DNA from: Arthrobacter sp. SLBN-100
GTDB taxonomy: Bacteria > Actinomycetota > Actinomycetes > Actinomycetales > Micrococcaceae
DNA: 64,000 bases
Reading direction: 5' to 3'
Assembly (NCBI RefSeq): GCF_006715305.1
Contig: NZ_VFMY01000001.1
Span: 2,604,001-2,668,000 of the forward strand
The notes below the pieces were generated by a model. The model worked only from the letters and a program-made list of their open reading frames with translations, had not been told where the DNA came from and made no database searches. The position numbers were made by a program, and so were the translations under genes. Shown piece after piece: positions 61,822-64,000 of this stretch (within the stretch, counting starts at the first letter, position 1; each line of letters begins with the position of its first letter).

Positions 61822-62817
61822 ATGCCCCGCCCCTACACCCTGTTCACTGGCCAGTGGGCCGACCTGCCGTTCGAGGAAGTCGCGAAGCTGGCGTCCGGCT
61901 GGGGCTACGACGGCCTGGAAATAGCCGTCTCCGGCGACCACCTGGATGCCTGGCGCTGGGACGAACCCGGTTACGTCGAGTCCAAGCTCGCCGTCCTGGA
62001 GAAGTACAACCTGAAGGTCTGGGCCATCTCCAACCACCTCAAGGGCCAGGCCGTCTGCGATGACCCCATCGACTTCCGCCACGAAGCGATCGTCGGCGCC
62101 AAGGTGTGGGGCGACGGGGACCCCGAAGGCGTCCGCCAGCGCGCCGCGGAGGAGATGAAGCACACCGCCCGGCTCGCCAAGGCACTCGGCGTGGACACCG
62201 TCGTCGGCTTCACCGGATCCTCCATCTGGCAGTACGTCGCCATGTTCCCGCCCGTCCCGGAAAAGGTCATCGACTCCGGCTACCAGGACTTCGCCGACCG
62301 CTGGAACCCCATCCTGGACGTCTTTGACGAGTGCGGCGTCCGCTTCGCCCACGAAGTCCACCCCTCCGAAATCGCCTACGACTACTGGACCACCGTCCGC
62401 ACCCTCGAAGCGATCGGCCACCGCGAAGCGTTCGGCCTGAACTGGGACCCGTCCCACATGATGTGGCAGGGCATCGACCCCGTCTCCTTCATCTGGGACT
62501 TCAAGGACCGGATCTACCACGTGGACTGCAAAGACACCAAGGTCCGCCAGACCGGCCGCAACACCGTCCTCGGCTCCCACCTGGCCTGGGGCGACCCCCG
62601 CCGGGGCTGGGACTTCGTCTCCGCCGGCCGCGGCGACGTGCCCTGGGAAGCATCCTTCCGCGCCCTGTCCGCGATCGGCTACGACGGACCCATCAGCATC
62701 GAATGGGAAGACGCCGGCATGGACCGCCTCCATGGGGCCCCTGAAGCCCTCGCTTCCCTCAAAAAGTTCGACTTCCCGCCGTCGAGCACGTCCTTTGATG
62801 CCGCCTTCAAACAATGA
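61822..62817 (+). CDS. Sugar phosphate isomerase/epimerase family protein (TIM barrel)
   Basis: A 331-aa protein starting MPRPYTLFTGQWADLPFEEV. Metal ligands of the xylose-isomerase-like superfamily are intact: a Glu in RFAHEVHPSEIAYD, Asp and His in GLNWDPSHMMWQG, a further His/Asp in YHVDCKDTKV, and the last Glu in ISIEWEDAGMD. This resembles YcjR/IolE-type 3-keto-sugar epimerases and lyases. AGAAAGAG lies upstream of ATG 61822, directly after the dehydrogenase stop. The likely step is epimerisation or elimination on the keto-sugar made by the Gfo/Idh/MocA enzyme. Confidence 0.92.
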   Translation: MPRPYTLFTGQWADLPFEEVAKLASGWGYDGLEIAVSGDHLDAWRWDEPGYVESKLAVLEKYNLKVWAISNHLKGQAVCDDPIDFRHEAIVGAKVWGDGDPEGVRQRAAEEMKHTARLAKALGVDTVVGFTGSSIWQYVAMFPPVPEKVIDSGYQDFADRWNPILDVFDECGVRFAHEVHPSEIAYDYWTTVRTLEAIGHREAFGLNWDPSHMMWQGIDPVSFIWDFKDRIYHVDCKDTKVRQTGRNTVLGSHLAWGDPRRGWDFVSAGRGDVPWEASFRALSAIGYDGPISIEWEDAGMDRLHGAPEALASLKKFDFPPSSTSFDAAFKQ

Positions 62818-63180
62818 CCCGAGGGCACTTCGTGGTGACCGAAAGCCCGTGATATTAGCGTCTCGATGGTTACTCCGTCTTGAGCTACTAGTTGGCACCC
62901 TGAGATCAGGAACGCGGCTCTTAGCCGTGCAGCAACCGAACTCATCCCGCCGTCGGCAGCTCGCAGGCACGACATCCTTGTGACACGAGATCGATCGGTC
63001 ACGCCAAATACACCGCGGCCTAATCCGGAAAGCAGTCCAGCGGCCAGGAGGCGGAACCAACCGCGAACGCACTGCCAAAACAGCACACGATGGACCATAA
63101 AAGACGAGGTCGACAACATCGGTAATACAACCCACGGGCCGGTCGACCTAGTAACCGGCCCGACCTAGTAAAGGAGACAT
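62818..63180. other. Intergenic region with hairpin and short direct repeat
   Basis: No gene is supportable here. CGGGCCGGT (63135-63143) pairs perfectly with ACCGGCCCG (63154-63162) over a 10-nt loop, and GACCTAGTAA occurs twice (63145-63154 and 63162-63171), the second copy running into the AAGGAG ribosome site of the next gene. An operator or translational control element for that gene is possible. Confidence 0.4.
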
Positions 63181-63477
63181 TTGTCCCACGATCATGCAGC
63201 GGAGTCCAGCGCAGTTTTCTCGCCAACCGGCGGCGACCTCTTCCCGCTCCCATCGCTTCCTCTTTCCCTTGAAGTCACGACTTTGGAGGAGTCCCAGAGC
63301 AGAGACGAAAAGCTTAACCGTGCCATCAGCAGACTTATACCCGCCGCTCTTCAACGCAGGCAGGGAATCCTGGTCATACAACGCGATCACGGCCAGTACA
63401 CTGTCCGCGTCGACCAAGAAGTGCCATTGGGCACAACTCGGGAGTCCCGCGAATGGGATCGTCCCAACGTGAACTAG
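63181..63477 (+). CDS. Small conserved-looking protein of unknown function (98 aa)
   Basis: From a TTG start 4 bp after AAGGAG the protein reads SHDHAAESSAVFSPTGGDLF. Its better-structured second half is RLIPAALQRRQGILVIQRDH, GQYTVRVDQEVPLGTTRESR. This block is like a short family found in actinobacteria near acquired DNA (memory only). No membrane segment or catalytic motif is visible. The TTG start and isolated position lower confidence, but the ribosome site and amino acid composition favour a real gene. Confidence 0.5.
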   Translation: MSHDHAAESSAVFSPTGGDLFPLPSLPLSLEVTTLEESQSRDEKLNRAISRLIPAALQRRQGILVIQRDHGQYTVRVDQEVPLGTTRESREWDRPNVN

Positions 63478-63531
63478 AGGACACGACAACTTGGTTTTCG
63501 TGACAAACAGCCTTTACCCAAGGGGGTGGAT

Positions 63532-63678
63532 GTGCAGAACAGAGTACGTGATTTCCGCATCGCGGCCGGGATGTCGCAAGGGGAACTTACCGCCGCCCTG
63601 AGGTTTCGACCAGGTGCGAGCGGCTTGAGCACATGCTGTGCGGGTGCTCAGTCACGCTCATTCTGCCGACGTCACTGA
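63532..63678 (+). pseudogene. Truncated XRE-type HTH regulator
   Basis: From GTG 63532, behind AGGGGGTGG, the reading is QNRVRDFRIAAGMSQGELTA then AAL, the first half of an XRE helix-turn-helix (usual: R-lR-aaG-SQgeLAaaLgVSRqtI). It then becomes RFRPGASGLS and stops at 63676-63678. Only the first two helices survive, so it is a relic, presumably a frameshift victim. The 173 bp after it (63679-63851) hold nothing recognisable. Confidence 0.6.
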
Positions 63679-63851
63679 ACAGGGTAAGCTACACCCCAAC
63701 CTGACGTCAGGCAGCCGCTTAAAAGCGTCAGAATAGGGTCGAAACCACGATTCCCAGTCACATCACCACAAACATCCTAAGTTTCAACCTGACACCTCCG
63801 GCGCCGGTGATGGAAGCGACAATCCAGACGATCCGAAGCAGCCAAGAAACC

Positions 63852-63943
63852 TAGAGCCGCTGCTCCCACACCGTCAGCTGGAGGCCAACAGTCCCCAAGG
63901 AAGTGTCGACGGCGGCACTCACTTCAGTGCCGCCGTCGAACAC
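63852..63943. repeat. Diverged copy of the bet-operon 3' module, with terminator hairpin
   Basis: The segment from TAGAGCCGCTGCTCCCAC through the hairpin aligns without gaps to 33180-33271 (TAGAGCCACTGCTCCCGG onward), at roughly three quarters identity. The hairpin (63903-63943: GTGTCGACGGCGGCACT, 6-nt loop, near-perfect complement) ends directly before the stop codon of the minus-strand gene at the window edge, so it can serve as that gene's terminator. Confidence 0.65.
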
Positions 63944-64000
63944 TCAAGAACGAACCGGCGTTTCCAGTCCAAGGTTTTCCCGGAGCGTGCTGCCCGCGTA
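63944..64000 (-). CDS. C-terminal end of a flavin-dependent monooxygenase (NtaA/SnaA-type LLM family), partial
   Basis: The minus strand entering from the window edge reads YAGSTLRENLGLETPVRS and a TGA at 63944-63946. The pattern Y-G-TLRENLGL is the characteristic C-terminus of NtaA/DszA/SnaA-type two-component LLM monooxygenases. Only 18 codons are visible, so the substrate is unknown. The terminator hairpin follows immediately. Confidence 0.65.
   Translation of the reverse strand, partial: YAGSTLRENLGLETPVRS

Noticed and set aside
61789..63135. 448-codon frame on the minus strand opposite the last isomerase
   Set aside because: It is the shadow of a TIM-barrel enzyme with intact metal ligands; its Val/Asp/Gly-rich composition is a mirror artefact.
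1..64000. CRISPR array or cas genes
   Set aside because: No set of regularly spaced identical repeats and no Cas-like proteins. The only tandem repeats are the 91-bp hairpins, the 22-bp GC-rich units and the exporter tail repeat.

Overview
The window reads as chromosomal DNA of a high-GC Gram-positive actinobacterium. Arthrobacter, Pseudarthrobacter or Paenarthrobacter (Micrococcaceae) fits best: most genes are strongly GC-rich at third codon positions, starts are often GTG or TTG, and the core genes (dcd, panD, a fused PutA, betBA, cspA) have actinobacterial form. I inferred the taxonomy from gene content and codon use, without any search.

Layout. 1-7.5 kb: start of dcd, a secreted CAP/FG-GAP protein, a SRPBCC protein, tRNA-Gly(CCC), a tiny basic protein translationally coupled to an alanine-dehydrogenase-type enzyme, and a divergent MFS exporter/LysR pair with a T-N11-A box. 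7.5-14 kb: a proline/amino-acid module (putA, APC permease, LysR regulator) in which two related palindromic elements lie upstream of putA and between permease and regulator, and a 91-bp hairpin unit is duplicated between permease and putA. 14-24 kb: panD, an AEC transporter, a sarcosine-oxidase-like flavoenzyme, a DHA2 exporter, a GH15 enzyme fused to a trehalose-phosphatase-like domain that has lost its nucleophile, an LLM flavoenzyme, an aldo/keto reductase and a DJ-1/PfpI protein. 24-33.7 kb: a PxKF cell-surface protein, an orphan amino-acid-binding lipoprotein, a glycine-betaine synthesis module (betI-type regulator, two TTGAAC-N4-GTTCAA operators, betB, betA, APC permease) and cspA.

33.8-63.7 kb is accessory DNA. 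It opens with a more A/T-rich three-gene cassette (trypsin-like protease, cupin-like protein, two-TM protein with a PLD-like domain) carrying unusual RNA hairpins; this is the best candidate for an undescribed, possibly defence-like, system. Next comes decay debris (broken ROK and Gfo/Idh/MocA genes), then a minus-strand catabolic operon: sugar ABC ATPase, GMC oxidoreductase, gluconate-2-dehydrogenase subunit 3-like protein, HbpS/GlcG-like protein, permease, Tat/lipo binding protein, an unusual glycosidase-like TIM barrel and a PMI-like isomerase. A ROK repressor is divergent from it. After an AraC regulator and wrecked IS110 and IS21 transposases, a second sugar locus follows: paralogous ROK, sugar isomerase, Zn-dehydrogenase, then divergently a MalE-type ABC importer, a Gfo/Idh/MocA dehydrogenase and a second isomerase. 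Its gene set resembles E. coli ycjNOPQRS, a locus tied to 3-keto-glycoside breakdown. Together the two loci suggest uptake of glycosides, oxidation at a sugar hydroxyl and non-hydrolytic cleavage; this is inference.

The window closes with small remnants, a diverged copy of the terminator module seen near 33.2 kb, and the C-terminal end of a flavin monooxygenase.
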